Positions 52,611-64,000 of a DNA stretch of 64,000 bases are shown here, one piece after another. The number at the start of each line of letters is the position of its first letter. The stretch's first letter is position 1. Below the pieces are notes generated by a model, which worked only from the letters and a program-made list of their open reading frames with translations, ran no database searches and was not told where the DNA came from. The position numbers and the translations under genes were made by a program. The stretch comes from an uncultured Sporosarcina sp. (GTDB taxonomy: Bacteria; Bacillota; Bacilli; Bacillales_A; Planococcaceae): contig CAOKMT010000005.1 in the NCBI GenBank assembly GCA_948469885.1, positions 54,792 through 118,791 on the forward strand, written 5' to 3'.

Positions 52611-52640
52611 TAAAAAAAAGACCACTGAGTGTCAGTGGCC
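52611..52640 (-). terminator. Terminator between rpmH and rnpA
   Basis: GGCCACTGAC...(G)TCAGTGGTC (minus strand) forms a 9-bp stem followed by T8. It would reduce rnpA expression relative to L34. Confidence 0.88.
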
Positions 52641-52778
52641 TTATGCTGAAAGCACTTTTCTTCCTTTGCGTCGACGAGCTGCGATAATTCTGCGCCCGCT
52701 TTTCGTGCTCATTCTCGCACGGAAGCCGTGAACTTTACTACGTTTACGTGTATTTGGTTGGAATGTACGTTTAGTCAT
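52641..52778 (-). CDS. rpmH: 50S ribosomal protein L34
   Basis: 45-residue L34, translated from ATG 52778 to TAA 52641. Reads [19 protein letters not shown], then [19 protein letters not shown] and ends GRKVLSA. Highly basic, as the family requires. AGGAGGTG lies 9 nt upstream. Its position next to oriC and before rnpA is universal. Confidence 0.97.
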   Translation of the reverse strand: MTKRTFQPNTRKRSKVHGFRARMSTKSGRRIIAARRRKGRKVLSA

Positions 52779-52930
52779 CTTTTAAGACACCTCCTGCGTG
52801 ATTGTCATTATTTCGCATGACAGTCCTCACAAGTATATCGGGCTTTCATAGTAATTGTCAATCTTTTATTCCTGATCTTCGATGAATTCCTTTCTCCATT
52901 TTTTTCTTAATAACATTTACCCTTTGCAAC

Positions 52931-53226
52931 TTATCCACAAAGTTATTTCACCTCTTTGAATTTTCATGTGCGCATTATTTTTTCGAAAAAAATTACACAC
53001 AACAGTTATCGACAAGTTTCGCACATATAAAACGTTGTGGATAAAGGGTTTATCAACACCTTTTCGTATTGTGGATAAGCATCACTTGTCCTTGTGTTCA
53101 CGAAAAGTACCTGTTATAATTAGTTAGATTTAAATTGTGCACAGAATTTCATAGAACTTTATTATCCACAATTGTTGATATGTTGTGGATAATTTTTTCC
53201 ACACTTTTGCATAATTGTTATCCACA
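52931..53226. other. oriC part 1: DnaA-box cluster upstream of dnaA
   Basis: Perfect 9-mer boxes (TTATCCACA or complement) at 52931-52939, 53036-53044, 53070-53078, 53162-53170, 53184-53192 and 53218-53226. One-mismatch forms are at 53006-53014 (TTATCGACA) and 53050-53058 (TTATCAACA). It is the incA/B-type half of a bipartite Bacillales origin. Confidence 0.93.
53092..53120 (+). promoter_or_regulatory. Promoter of dnaA
   Basis: TTGTGT (53092-53097), 17-bp spacer, TATAAT (53115-53120). Flanked by DnaA boxes at 53070 and 53162, fitting autorepression by DnaA. Confidence 0.75.
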
Positions 53227-53291
53227 CGAGTGATTAATGTGTATAATACATATCTTCACGTTCTAAATTTGATAGCAAAGGAGGCGTCTGC

Positions 53292-54641
53292 TTGGAACAT
53301 TTAGAAGAGTTATGGTCAGAGGTGTTATCGAAAATCAAAGAAAGAATTTCCAGGCCAAGTTTTGAAACATGGCTTGAATCGACAAAATTGATTTCGTATG
53401 ATGCAGAAAATGTTAAAATCGCAACACCAAATACGTTCACAAAAGAATGGCTTGAAAGTCATTATGTACATCTCATAACTGGCATTTTATCTGAATTGAC
53501 GGGCGAAGATCGCTTCATTCATTTCGTTGTACCGGAAGATATGACAGAAACGGATCTTACGTTACCGAAACCGGTTGTAAAACCTGCTGAAAAAACCCAA
53601 CAAAACGTAACGACCGGTATGCTGAATTCCAAATATACATTTGATACGTTTGTCATCGGATCCAACAACCGTTTCGCCCATGCGGCATCACTTGCTGTGG
53701 CAGAAGCGCCAGCAAAGGCTTATAACCCTCTTTTTATATATGGAGGGGTCGGACTTGGAAAAACACATTTAATGCATGCAATTGGTCATTATGTATTGGA
53801 ACAAAATCCGAATGCGAAAGTAGTCTATTTAACATCTGAAAAGTTCACGAACGAATTTATCAATTCGATCCGAGACAACAAAGCAGTCGAATTTCGCGAT
53901 AAATATCGGAATGTCGATGTCCTTTTAATAGACGATATTCAATTCCTTGCCGGAAAAGAACAAACACAAGAAGAATTTTTCCATACTTTTAACACGTTAC
54001 ATGAGGAATCGAAACAAATTGTCATTTCGAGTGACCGGCCGCCAAAAGAAATTCCTACATTGGAAGATCGACTCAGATCACGGTTTGAATGGGGACTTAT
54101 TACAGATATCACTGCACCGGATTTGGAAACAAGGATTGCGATATTGCGCAAAAAGGCAAAAGCAGAAGGGCTTCTCGATATTCCAAATGAAGTGATCATG
54201 TATATTGCAAATGAAATTGATACCAATATTCGAGAGCTGGAAGGTGCACTCATTCGCGTCGTCGCTTATTCATCTTTAGTAAATAGTGATATTACAAATG
54301 AGCTTGCCGCGGAAGCTTTGAAAGACATCATTCCAAACGCCAAGCCACGGACTGTGACAATACTTGATATTCAAAAGACTGTCGGGGAGCATTTTAATAT
54401 GCGACTCGAAGATTTTGCTGCCAAAAAAAGAACAAGAGCTGTTGCTTTCCCACGTCAAATCGCGATGTATTTATCGAGAGAACTGACGGATTTTTCATTG
54501 CCTAAAATCGGCTCAGAGTTTGGTGGACGTGACCATTCAACTGTCATCCATGCACACGAAAAAATTTCAACGATGCTAAAAGACGATCAAGCATTGCAAC
54601 AAGATATTCAAGAAATAAAAAATACACTTGGTAGAGGATGA
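53292..54641 (+). CDS. dnaA: Chromosomal replication initiator protein DnaA
   Basis: 449-residue AAA+ initiator. Domain I ([19 protein letters not shown]) loads helicase; a short domain II linker follows; domain III has Walker [15 protein letters not shown], Walker [10 protein letters not shown] and the sensor [10 protein letters not shown]; domain IV holds the HTH signature [11 protein letters not shown]. Start is TTG 53292 with AAAGGAGG 7-9 nt upstream. First gene on the rightward replichore, flanked by the two halves of oriC. Confidence 0.98.
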   Translation: MEHLEELWSEVLSKIKERISRPSFETWLESTKLISYDAENVKIATPNTFTKEWLESHYVHLITGILSELTGEDRFIHFVVPEDMTETDLTLPKPVVKPAEKTQQNVTTGMLNSKYTFDTFVIGSNNRFAHAASLAVAEAPAKAYNPLFIYGGVGLGKTHLMHAIGHYVLEQNPNAKVVYLTSEKFTNEFINSIRDNKAVEFRDKYRNVDVLLIDDIQFLAGKEQTQEEFFHTFNTLHEESKQIVISSDRPPKEIPTLEDRLRSRFEWGLITDITAPDLETRIAILRKKAKAEGLLDIPNEVIMYIANEIDTNIRELEGALIRVVAYSSLVNSDITNELAAEALKDIIPNAKPRTVTILDIQKTVGEHFNMRLEDFAAKKRTRAVAFPRQIAMYLSRELTDFSLPKIGSEFGGRDHSTVIHAHEKISTMLKDDQALQQDIQEIKNTLGRG

Positions 54642-54693
54642 CCTGTGAATAGTATAGAATAACTGTAACATAGTCATGAACAGGTTATGAACA

Positions 54694-54796
54694 TGTGGAA
54701 AACCAGGCACTCGTAAGAGATTTATTGGTTATCCACAAATCCACAGTCCCTATTACTATTACTATTACTTTAAATAACTAATAATATATATATAAG
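54694..54796. other. oriC part 2: DnaA boxes, DnaA-trios and DNA unwinding element
   Basis: TGTGGAAAA (54694-54702, weak), TTATCCACA (54729-54737) and AATCCACAG (54738-54746) precede a GTCCC spacer, then TATTACTATTACTATTACTT (54751-54770), a run of DnaA-trios with strict 6-bp alternation. A/T-only DNA (54771-54794) follows. The order box-spacer-trios-AT tract is as in B. subtilis, where trios load DnaA on single strand. Confidence 0.9.
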
Positions 54797-54808
54797 AGAG
54801 GGTATGTA

Positions 54809-55945
54809 ATGAAATTTGAAATTGTGAGAGACGAACTTCTTGACGGACTCAACGATGTGATGAAAGCAATCAGTCAAAAAGTTGCAATCCCTATTTTGAC
54901 AGGTATTAAGATTGAAATAGACGAAAAAGGGATGACAATGACAGGCAGTGATTCGGATATTACGATTTGTACTTTCATACCAGCAGAAAGAGACGGAGAA
55001 CAACTGATCAACGTCTTTGAAAAAGGAAGCATCGTTCTACAAGCGAAAGTCTTCAGTGAAATTGTTCGGAAACTACCAACAAACGAAGTGAATATTCAAG
55101 TGAAAGAAGGTTGGCAAACACAAATCCATTCGGGGAAATCGGAGTTTAAATTGATCGGTTCAAATCCAGATGATTATCCGATTTTGCCAGAGGTTCAAGA
55201 TGAACATAGTTTTTCTTTACCAGCGGATTTGATGAAGTCGATTATTAGAGAAACGGTTTTCGCCGTATCTCAACAAGAAACGAGACCAATATTAACAGGG
55301 GTTCATTGGGAAGTGAAAGAAGGAAAATTGTCCTGTGTAGCGACGGATAGTCACCGTCTTGCCAGAAGGCTCACTTCACCGGAACAAATGCCGACAATCC
55401 CATTCAGCTTTGTGATCCCGGGTAAAAGCTTGCAAGAATTAAATAAAATTTTACCTGATAATACTGATCTTGTAGAAATCATCATTGCAGACCAACAAGT
55501 GCTCTTTAAAACACGGAATGTTTTATTTTATTCGCGCTTATTGGAAGGGAATTACCCAGATACGTCGCGTCTCATCCCATCAGAGTCGAACACCTCGGTC
55601 GTCGTTAACGGTCGTTCGCTTCTTCAAGCGATTGATCGTGCATCACTTCTTGCAAGGGACGAAAGGAATAATATTGTTCGTTTCTCAACAGACGCAGGAA
55701 CAGTACTTGAAATCTCATCCAATTCTCCTGAAATCGGGAAAGTTGAAGAAATTGTCAACGCGATCGAAGTAACAGGGGAAGAATTGAAAATTTCTTTCAG
55801 TGCCAAATATATGATGGATGCACTCCGAGCCATCGACGGTCAAGATGTAGAAATTCAATTTACAGGCGCCATGCGTCCTTTCATCTTGAAATCAGTCGGT
55901 GACGAAACAATTTTACAACTTATTCTTCCAGTTCGAACGTATTGA
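54809..55945 (+). CDS. dnaN: DNA polymerase III beta sliding clamp
   Basis: 378-residue clamp composed of three repeated domains of about 120 residues. Starts MKFEIVRDELLDGLNDVMKAI and ends LQLILPVRTY, the usual C terminus, with GAMRPFILKSVGDETILQL before it. Ring dimer that tethers polymerase and interacts with YabA, MutS and ligase. Start ATG 54809 after GAGAGGG. Two hairpin terminators follow. Confidence 0.97.
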   Translation: MKFEIVRDELLDGLNDVMKAISQKVAIPILTGIKIEIDEKGMTMTGSDSDITICTFIPAERDGEQLINVFEKGSIVLQAKVFSEIVRKLPTNEVNIQVKEGWQTQIHSGKSEFKLIGSNPDDYPILPEVQDEHSFSLPADLMKSIIRETVFAVSQQETRPILTGVHWEVKEGKLSCVATDSHRLARRLTSPEQMPTIPFSFVIPGKSLQELNKILPDNTDLVEIIIADQQVLFKTRNVLFYSRLLEGNYPDTSRLIPSESNTSVVVNGRSLLQAIDRASLLARDERNNIVRFSTDAGTVLEISSNSPEIGKVEEIVNAIEVTGEELKISFSAKYMMDALRAIDGQDVEIQFTGAMRPFILKSVGDETILQLILPVRTY

Positions 55946-55972
55946 TTGGGAAGAAATTGTCTTAAAAGGTCG

Positions 55973-56100
55973 AAAATCGCCAGAAAAGCTCCCTTTCCAT
56001 GGGTGTTACTTTTTCTGGCGATTTTCTAAAAGATCGTTTGAAATCATAAGTGAAAAAACAAGCGAAGGAAGCAAGATGATTTCCTTCGCTTGTTCTATTT
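55973..56100 (+). terminator. Two tandem terminators after dnaN
   Basis: First: AAAATCGCCAGAAAA and TTTTTCTGGCGATTTT (55973-56025). Second: AACAAGCGAAGGAA and TTCCTTCGCTTGTT with TTTTA tail (56057-56100). The first hairpin carries a long loop and fewer T, the second is a classical terminator. Confidence 0.8.
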
Positions 56101-56190
56101 TAGATACTTATTAGACGACTCCTTTTACTTACTGTGAAAAATCCTGTAAAATAAAGGGATACATTAAACTTTCGAAAGGTTGAAGTTGCT

Positions 56191-56430
56191 ATGAATGAGT
56201 TAAAGATCAATACAGAATTCATTACACTTGGCCAACTACTCAAGATGATCAATGTCATTAGCTCTGGCGGCATGGCAAAATGGTTTCTTGAAGAATACAT
56301 CGTTTTTGTCAATGATGAACAGGAACAGCGAAGAGGAAAAAAACTCCGTCATGGAGACGTCATACGCATTCCCGAAGTTGGCGTATATAAAATAAATCAA
56401 ACTGCAGATGGCTTAACGGATGTATATTGA
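56191..56430 (+). CDS. yaaA: S4 domain protein YaaA
   Basis: 79-residue S4-domain RNA-binding protein: [38 protein letters not shown]. Always between dnaN and recF in Bacillales; in B. subtilis (RlbA) it assists 50S assembly. Start ATG 56191 with GAAAGG upstream; overlaps recF by 11 nt. Confidence 0.94.
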   Translation: MNELKINTEFITLGQLLKMINVISSGGMAKWFLEEYIVFVNDEQEQRRGKKLRHGDVIRIPEVGVYKINQTADGLTDVY

Positions 56431-57538
56431 ACGTTTAGCCTTAACTGACTATCGAAATTATAAAAAATTGGATCTTTCTTTTTCTTCTCAAATTAACGTG
56501 CTTATCGGTGAAAATGCACAAGGGAAAACGAATGTCATGGAAGCGATTTACGTGCTTTCCATGGCGAAGTCACATCGAACATCCAATGATCGTGAATTGA
56601 TACGCTGGGATCAAGAATATGGTAAAATAGAAGGTGACATTCAACGTAAACATGGAAAACTGCCACTTGAACTTACAATTTCAAGGAAAGGTAAAAAAGC
56701 ACGGGTGAATCACTTGGAGCAAAACCGTCTTAGTTTATACATCGGTCAATTGAATGTTGTCATGTTTGCCCCAGAAGATTTAAATCTTGTCAAAGGGAGT
56801 CCCATGGTGAGAAGAAGATTCCTCGATATGGAGATTGGCCAGATTTCTCCCGTTTATCTTCATGATTTACTGACGTTTCAAAAAATATTAAAACAACGCA
56901 ACGCGATATTAAGAGAAAATCGTGGGAATTTAAATTTCACAGACGTCATGTTCGATGTATATACAGAGCAGTATATTCAAGTAGCCGTACAAATCATTCG
57001 AAAACGATTCTATTTTATGGAACTCCTTCAAAAGTGGGCAGAACCGATCCATGAAGGTATTTCCCGGGGAATGGAGTCACTTAAAGTGTCCTATGGGACA
57101 TTAAAAGGACTCGAATCGGGGCAGACTGAAAAAGAAATGGAAGCTGTGCTCGAACAACAGTTGTTTGAAATGAGACGTCGGGAACTTGAAAGAGGGTTAA
57201 CATTGGTCGGTCCGCACCGGGATGATCTACATTTTCATGTTAATGGCTATGATATACAAACGTATGGTTCCCAAGGGCAACAGCGCACAACCGCCCTATC
57301 CTTGAAACTTGCTGAAATAGAGTTAGTGAAACAAGAAGTTGGAGAAGCCCCGATTCTGCTCCTTGACGACGTTTTGTCAGAACTTGACGATTATAGGCAA
57401 TCCCATCTGTTAAATACGATCCAAGGGAAGGTTCAAACATTTGTCACGACGACAAATATTGCAGGCATTGATCACGAAACGATTCGGCAAGCCGATATCT
57501 TTGAAGTTTCGGCAGGAGAAGTGGAAAGAAAAGCTTAA
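56420..57538 (+). CDS. recF: DNA replication and repair protein RecF
   Basis: 372-residue SMC-like ATPase that helps load RecA at gaps. Walker [16 protein letters not shown], the ABC signature [17 protein letters not shown] and Walker [14 protein letters not shown]. Starts [18 protein letters not shown] near-Noc site lies at 57059-57072. In B. subtilis remB follows; here 194 bp of noncoding DNA lead to gyrB. Confidence 0.96.
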   Translation: MYIERLALTDYRNYKKLDLSFSSQINVLIGENAQGKTNVMEAIYVLSMAKSHRTSNDRELIRWDQEYGKIEGDIQRKHGKLPLELTISRKGKKARVNHLEQNRLSLYIGQLNVVMFAPEDLNLVKGSPMVRRRFLDMEIGQISPVYLHDLLTFQKILKQRNAILRENRGNLNFTDVMFDVYTEQYIQVAVQIIRKRFYFMELLQKWAEPIHEGISRGMESLKVSYGTLKGLESGQTEKEMEAVLEQQLFEMRRRELERGLTLVGPHRDDLHFHVNGYDIQTYGSQGQQRTTALSLKLAEIELVKQEVGEAPILLLDDVLSELDDYRQSHLLNTIQGKVQTFVTTTNIAGIDHETIRQADIFEVSAGEVERKA

Positions 57539-59763
<2,225 letters not shown>

Positions 59764-59793
59764 AAGGAAAGTATGGAAAGGAGTTTACCAATC

Positions 59794-62337
59794 ATGGCAG
59801 ATTTGCCGAATCGTGGCGTTCAAGGCGTTAATATAAGCACTGAAATGAAGACTTCGTTCCTTGATTATGCAATGAGTGTTATCGTTTCCCGTGCACTCCC
59901 TGATGTGAGGGACGGCTTAAAGCCGGTTCATCGTCGCATCTTGTATGCGATGCAAGACCTTGGAAATACTGCGGATAAACCACATAAGAAATCCGCACGG
60001 ATCGTTGGGGACGTTATAGGTAAGTACCATCCGCACGGAGATAGTGCCGTTTACGACACGATGGTTCGGATGGCTCAAGATTTCAGCTATCGATATATGC
60101 TCGTTGACGGCCATGGAAACTTTGGTTCTGTCGATGGCGATTCCGCCGCTGCGATGCGATATACGGAATCTCGTATGTCGAGAATTGCGATGGAGCTTTT
60201 ACGCGATATAAATAAAGATACGATCGATTATCAAGACAATTATGATGGACAAGAAAGGGAACCGATTGTCCTGCCGAGCCGCTTTCCGAATTTGCTTGTG
60301 AACGGAACATCTGGAATTGCTGTTGGAATGGCGACCAATATTCCTCCTCATCATCTTGGTGAAACGATCGATGCCGTTCTTGCGTTGGCAGATAATCCGG
60401 AAATTACAACGGAAGAACTGATGGAAATTGTGCCGGGTCCGGATTTTCCGACAGGCGGTATCATTTTAGGTAGAAGTGGAATTAGAAGAGCTTATGAAAC
60501 TGGCCGGGGATCTATTATCATTCGCGGAAAAGTGGAAATTGAGCAAGAGTCGAATGGTAAAGAGACAATTATTGTGAAAGAGTTGCCCTACCAAGTTAAC
60601 AAAGCACGTCTTATCGAAAAAATTGCTGAATTTGTTCGCGATAAGAAAATTGAAGGCATCAGCCATTTAGCAGATGAATCAGATCGTAACGGAATGCGGA
60701 TTGTCATTGAAGTGCGCCGCGATGCAAATGCCAATGTTTTGCTAAACAACTTATATAAACAAACCGCACTGCAATCCAGTTTTGGCGTTAATATGCTTGC
60801 GCTTGTTGACGGTCAACCGAAAATTCTTGCGCTTAAAGAAATTTTATATCATTACTTAAATCACCAAAAAGTCGTCATTCGGAGACGGACACAATACGAT
60901 TTGAACCGAGCTGAAGACCGGGCGCATATTTTGGAAGGATTGCGGATTGCACTCGACAACATTGATGCAATTATTGCACTCATCCGTGCTTCTAAAACGA
61001 CGGAAGAAGCTAAAAGTGGATTGATTGAACAATTCAACTTGTCTGAACGTCAGGCGCAAGCGATTCTTGATATGCGTCTCCAACGTTTGACTGGACTTGA
61101 AAGAGATAAAATTGAAGAGGAATATAATGCGCTTCAGCTATTAATTGCTGAACTTCGTGCAATCCTTGCCGATGAAAATAAGCTACTTGAAATTATTCGC
61201 GAAGAGTTACTTGAAGTGAAGGAACGTTTTGATGACAAGCGCCGAACAGAAATTACAGTAGGCGGCGCAGAAATGATTGAAGATGAAGACCTCATTCCTG
61301 TTGAAAACTTAGTCGTTACGCTCACGCATAACGGATATATTAAACGTCTGCCAGCCAGCACGTACCGTAGTCAACGTCGGGGCGGACGAGGCATTCAAGG
61401 AATGGGAACAAATGATGATGACTTCGTCGAACATTTGTTAAATACGTCAACACATGACACAATCTTATTCTTTACGAGTAAAGGCCGTGTTTTCCGCACG
61501 AAAGGTTATGAGGTACCTGAGTTCAGCCGGACTGCAAAAGGGTTACCAATTATTAACTTGCTCGGTGTAGATAAAGAAGAAAAAGTAACGGCAATGATTC
61601 CAGTTAGCGAGTTTGAAGAGGACAAGTATTTCTTCTTCGTTACACAAAACGGAATTGCCAAAAGGACACCTGTTTCCGCATTCGCCAATATTCGAGCGAA
61701 TGGATTGATCGCATTAACACTTCGCGAAGAAGACGAACTGATCGGCGTTAAAATGACGAGCGGTACCGAAGACATTGTCATTGGGACAAGAGAGGGTATG
61801 CTTATTAAGTTTAATGAAGAGGATATTCGGTCAATGGGACGGGTCGCAGGCGGCGTTCGGGGTATTCGTCTTCGAGAAGGTGACATCGCAGTCGGAATGG
61901 ACGTTGTCAGTGAAGGAAAGGAAATTCTTGTTGTCACTGAAAAAGGTTTCGGTAAACGAACACCGGAAGCGGATTATCGTATCCAATCACGTGGCGGCTA
62001 TGGCTTGAAAACATTGCATGTCACTGAGCGCAACGGGGCACTCGTTGCAATGAAAGCGGTAGATGGGACAGAGGATCTCATGCTCATTACAATTCATGGT
62101 ATTTTGATCCGCATGGATATTAAAGATATATCTGTCATCGGTCGAAGTACACAAGGTGTACGGCTCATCCGACTTGGAGACGAGGAATCGGTTGCAACTG
62201 TCGCTAAAGTGGAGAAAGATGATGAACATGAAGAGGAAAGTACTTTCGAAAATAACGAAGGATCTACGGACTTCCAAGAGGCAAAGCAAGACGAAGATGA
62301 TTCAATAGAAGTTGAAGAAAATAGTGAAGATCATTAA
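59794..62337 (+). CDS. gyrA: DNA gyrase subunit A
   Basis: 847-residue cleavage-religation subunit. The catalytic Tyr123 is in AMRYTE; the quinolone-resistance region has [13 protein letters not shown] with Ser84 and Asp88, the wild-type susceptible form; the C-terminal beta-pinwheel has the GyrA box [11 protein letters not shown] (about 541). An acidic tail of about 40 residues follows. Start ATG 59794 (MADLPN) has AAAGGAG 10 nt upstream; the preceding ATG includes that site and is excluded. Confidence 0.97.
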   Translation: MADLPNRGVQGVNISTEMKTSFLDYAMSVIVSRALPDVRDGLKPVHRRILYAMQDLGNTADKPHKKSARIVGDVIGKYHPHGDSAVYDTMVRMAQDFSYRYMLVDGHGNFGSVDGDSAAAMRYTESRMSRIAMELLRDINKDTIDYQDNYDGQEREPIVLPSRFPNLLVNGTSGIAVGMATNIPPHHLGETIDAVLALADNPEITTEELMEIVPGPDFPTGGIILGRSGIRRAYETGRGSIIIRGKVEIEQESNGKETIIVKELPYQVNKARLIEKIAEFVRDKKIEGISHLADESDRNGMRIVIEVRRDANANVLLNNLYKQTALQSSFGVNMLALVDGQPKILALKEILYHYLNHQKVVIRRRTQYDLNRAEDRAHILEGLRIALDNIDAIIALIRASKTTEEAKSGLIEQFNLSERQAQAILDMRLQRLTGLERDKIEEEYNALQLLIAELRAILADENKLLEIIREELLEVKERFDDKRRTEITVGGAEMIEDEDLIPVENLVVTLTHNGYIKRLPASTYRSQRRGGRGIQGMGTNDDDFVEHLLNTSTHDTILFFTSKGRVFRTKGYEVPEFSRTAKGLPIINLLGVDKEEKVTAMIPVSEFEEDKYFFFVTQNGIAKRTPVSAFANIRANGLIALTLREEDELIGVKMTSGTEDIVIGTREGMLIKFNEEDIRSMGRVAGGVRGIRLREGDIAVGMDVVSEGKEILVVTEKGFGKRTPEADYRIQSRGGYGLKTLHVTERNGALVAMKAVDGTEDLMLITIHGILIRMDIKDISVIGRSTQGVRLIRLGDEESVATVAKVEKDDEHEEESTFENNEGSTDFQEAKQDEDDSIEVEENSEDH

Positions 62338-62348
62338 TCTGAAGAAGG

Positions 62349-62388
62349 AGTCGTCAACATGGCAATCAGCTATGTTGACGACTTTTTT
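62349..62388 (+). terminator. Terminator of gyrB-gyrA
   Basis: AGTCGTCAACAT and ATGTTGACGACT form a perfect 12-bp stem with T6. Confidence 0.93.
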
Positions 62389-62495
62389 GCTCATTCAAAC
62401 CTTATTATTCTGAAAGTTATCTCGTTTGCTATCGATTATTTTCATCAAATAGCGTAAAATAGGTAGAAATGAGTGAGTAGAAAGTAGTTGAATAG

Positions 62496-63602
62496 ATGGG
62501 TACGTCCTATATTAATATCAATGATGTGCAGCCAGGTCTTATCGTAGGAGAAGATGTGTTTAAAAATACTTCTCACCCTATTATCAAAAGAGGGACGAAA
62601 TTGACAGCTGAACATTTGGAAGTCCTCCGTGCTTTTGATATTCGAAAATTGAAAGTGAAAGAAAGAGCTTTAGATCATCCAATGGAACAAGACGATAAAA
62701 AGACTCCTCCCCCAAATGCAGATGCTGTCCCAAGTTTAGTTCCAAAAGAAGTAAATGATGCTTTGGCTGATCATTATCGCGAAGCGGTCATGAACTATAA
62801 AAGAGACTTCATAGGTTGGAGAGCAGGTGCTACTCTGGATATTGCTAAAATCCGAGCAATTATCATTCCACTCTTAAAAAAATATGATGAACAAAAAAAG
62901 TTGTTGCCGTCATTGCTCGAGCTATCGAATAAAAAAGATTATCTGTATCATCATGCGGTAGCTGTTGGGATATATGCATTTGCGATTAGCCGGGAAATGG
63001 AGATTCCCGAAGGACAAGGCCTGCAACTGGGTCTTGCAGGTGTTCTTGCTGATTGTGGGATGGCTAAAATAGATTCAACCATTACAGAAAAAGCAGCTTT
63101 TTTAACGAAAAGTGAATTCAATGAAGTGAAGAAACATCCTATTTTTAGTTACCAAATGGTTCAGGGATCTCCCTTACTTCGGAAAGAGATGAAACTGGCA
63201 ATTATTCAACATCACGAGCGTCTCGATGGCAGTGGTTATCCACGTGGTGAAAAAATGCCGAAAGTATCGATCTTTTCACAAATTATCGCAGTGGCTGACA
63301 TTTTTCACGCGATGGCTTCCGAGCGTATATACCGTACGAAAGAATCTCCGTTTAAGGTGATAGAACTGATTAAAGAAGAAGAGTTCGGTAAATTTGATAT
63401 TAAGATCGTGCAAACTTTACAAGATTTAGTATGCAAGTTAGCAATCGGATCAAAAGTACGATTGACGAATGGACAGGAAGGTGTCGTTGTTTTCATTCAG
63501 CGAGATGCCAGATTGAGGCCTATCATTAAGATGACTGGTAACGAGTCTATCGTAGATCTTACGAAGAATCGTCATCTATCGATAGAGAAAGTTATCCTAT
63601 GA
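62496..63602 (+). CDS. HD-GYP domain protein with altered HD motif
   Basis: 368-residue protein. N-terminal half is a YycF-like DUF3391-type domain; HD-GYP (about 145-275) has YHHAVAVG, QHHERLDGSGYPRG and VADIFHAM, followed by a small beta domain RLTNGQEGVVVFIQ. HD-GYP enzymes hydrolyse c-di-GMP. Here the HD pair reads A185-D186 (LADCGMAKI), so one metal-binding His is missing and activity is doubtful. Start ATG 62496 has a weak ribosome site; its partner genes are not known. It lies between gyrA and the rRNA operon, as in several Bacillales. Confidence 0.9.
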   Translation: MGTSYININDVQPGLIVGEDVFKNTSHPIIKRGTKLTAEHLEVLRAFDIRKLKVKERALDHPMEQDDKKTPPPNADAVPSLVPKEVNDALADHYREAVMNYKRDFIGWRAGATLDIAKIRAIIIPLLKKYDEQKKLLPSLLELSNKKDYLYHHAVAVGIYAFAISREMEIPEGQGLQLGLAGVLADCGMAKIDSTITEKAAFLTKSEFNEVKKHPIFSYQMVQGSPLLRKEMKLAIIQHHERLDGSGYPRGEKMPKVSIFSQIIAVADIFHAMASERIYRTKESPFKVIELIKEEEFGKFDIKIVQTLQDLVCKLAIGSKVRLTNGQEGVVVFIQRDARLRPIIKMTGNESIVDLTKNRHLSIEKVIL

Positions 63603-63640
63603 ATCCACGTTCGACGCTTTTAGGGACTTGTCAAACGTGG
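63602..63640 (+). other. Hairpin after the HD-GYP gene
   Basis: ATCCACGTT (63602-63610) and AACGTGGAT (63633-63641) are perfect 9-bp complements without a T-run; possibly a weak or Rho-assisted terminator. Confidence 0.5.
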
Positions 63641-63723
63641 ATGAAGGTAAGATCTCAAGCCATCTTCAATTTATTGCTTATTATAGAAGAAAGACAACTT
63701 TAGTAAAAAAAATGAAATAAGTG

Positions 63724-63752
63724 TTGCATAAGAAGAAATGAAATGGTATATT
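63724..63752 (+). promoter_or_regulatory. rRNA operon promoter P1
   Basis: TTGCAT (63724-63729), 17 bp, TATATT (63747-63752). Confidence 0.7.
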
Positions 63753-63809
63753 AGAGTTCGTCGCCAAAACAACGACTAATAAACAAGAAAAAGAAATTGA
63801 AATTAGTTG

Positions 63810-63838
63810 TTGACAAACGAAAAGCAACTTGATATGAT
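63810..63838 (+). promoter_or_regulatory. rRNA operon promoter P2
   Basis: TTGACA (63810-63815), exactly 17 bp, TATGAT (63833-63838); 86 bp after P1. Tandem strong promoters are usual for rrn operons. Confidence 0.88.
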
Positions 63839-63844
63839 ATAAGA

Positions 63845-64000
63845 GTTGCTGTCGAGAGATGGCGAAACGAAAAGAATTAAAATGAACCTTGAAAACTGAA
63901 CAGCAAAACGTCAACAAAGTGAAAGTGCTTCATGCACTGGAACTTAAAAACAAGTTTCCGAGTAGCTGATCTCCGTCAGTGAAAAAGAAACATAAATGGA
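63845..64000 (+). rRNA. Pre-16S rRNA leader, reaching the 16S start at the window edge
   Basis: CCTTGAAAACTGAACAGC (about 63887-63904) is the typical Bacillales rrn leader sequence with boxA-like properties. The last bases, AAATGGA, fit the first nucleotides of 16S rRNA (usually followed by GAGTTTGATCC). The gene itself is outside the window. Confidence 0.75.

Noticed and set aside
57059-57072. Second Noc site in recF
   Set aside because: One mismatch breaks the palindrome; noted but not called as a separate site.
61506-61937. 143-codon minus-strand frame inside gyrA
   Set aside because: Shadow of a conserved gene; no ribosome site.

Overview
The window is the replication-origin region of a low-to-moderate GC, endospore-lineage Firmicute. 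Gene order and sequence style point to the Bacillales, most likely Planococcaceae near Sporosarcina; that assignment is inference. Pointers are the order rpmH-oriC-dnaA-dnaN-yaaA-recF-gyrB-gyrA, the block parA-parB-noc-rsmG-mnmG-mnmE-jag-yidC-rnpA, the wal locus, the spore protease yyaC, and B. subtilis-type PerR, PhoP, CcpA, parS, Noc and DnaA sites.

Layout. Positions 1-3.2 kb: the end of an ABC importer (permease cut by the window edge, ATPase) behind a PhoP-like box, then an amphi-Trp protein and a purine nucleoside phosphorylase/laccase-fold protein. 3.3-5.9 kb: the peroxide module ahpC-ahpF with a PerR box. 5.9-6.14 kb: an 11-unit degenerate repeat with a 21-bp period. 6.1-10.5 kb: a possible catabolic or scavenging cluster (regulator, NhaC-type transporter, argininosuccinate-lyase family enzyme). 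10.6-18.1 kb: a CoA-type NUDIX hydrolase, a DUF1456 protein, gltS behind a roughly 540-nt structured leader with a CcpA site, a CynX/NimT transporter, a PatB/MalY C-S lyase and a divergent LysR regulator. 18.4-21.2 kb: a VanRS-like two-component pair.

From 21.5 kb to the end the window is the conserved core. It holds rlmH, a CxxH/CxxC protein and htrC; walJ-I-H-K-R and a LysM-G5-M23 hydrolase; dnaC, rplI, gdpP and yybS; rpsR-ssb-rpsF; ychF, a DUF951 protein, mscS, yyaC and a DUF554 protein; parB-parA, noc, rsmG, mnmG, mnmE, jag, yidC, rnpA and rpmH. A bipartite oriC flanks dnaA, with DnaA-trios on the dnaN side. dnaN, yaaA, recF, gyrB, gyrA, an HD-GYP protein with an altered HD motif, and two rRNA promoters with the pre-16S leader follow. 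Most genes left of dnaA are on the minus strand and those right of it on the plus strand, so almost all run with the replication fork.

How the genes work together. DnaA acts at oriC and probably at two further DnaA-box clusters (rlmH/htrC and upstream of mnmE). ParA/ParB with two parS sites, and Noc with a binding site inside walK, organise and protect the origin. WalRK with WalH/I tunes cell-wall growth and probably the neighbouring M23 hydrolase. The parts least explained by known families are the structured gltS leader, the 21-bp array, a pair of related ~310-360 bp elements at 36.5 and 45.5 kb, the interlocked palindrome upstream of parA, and the argH-nhaC-regulator cluster.
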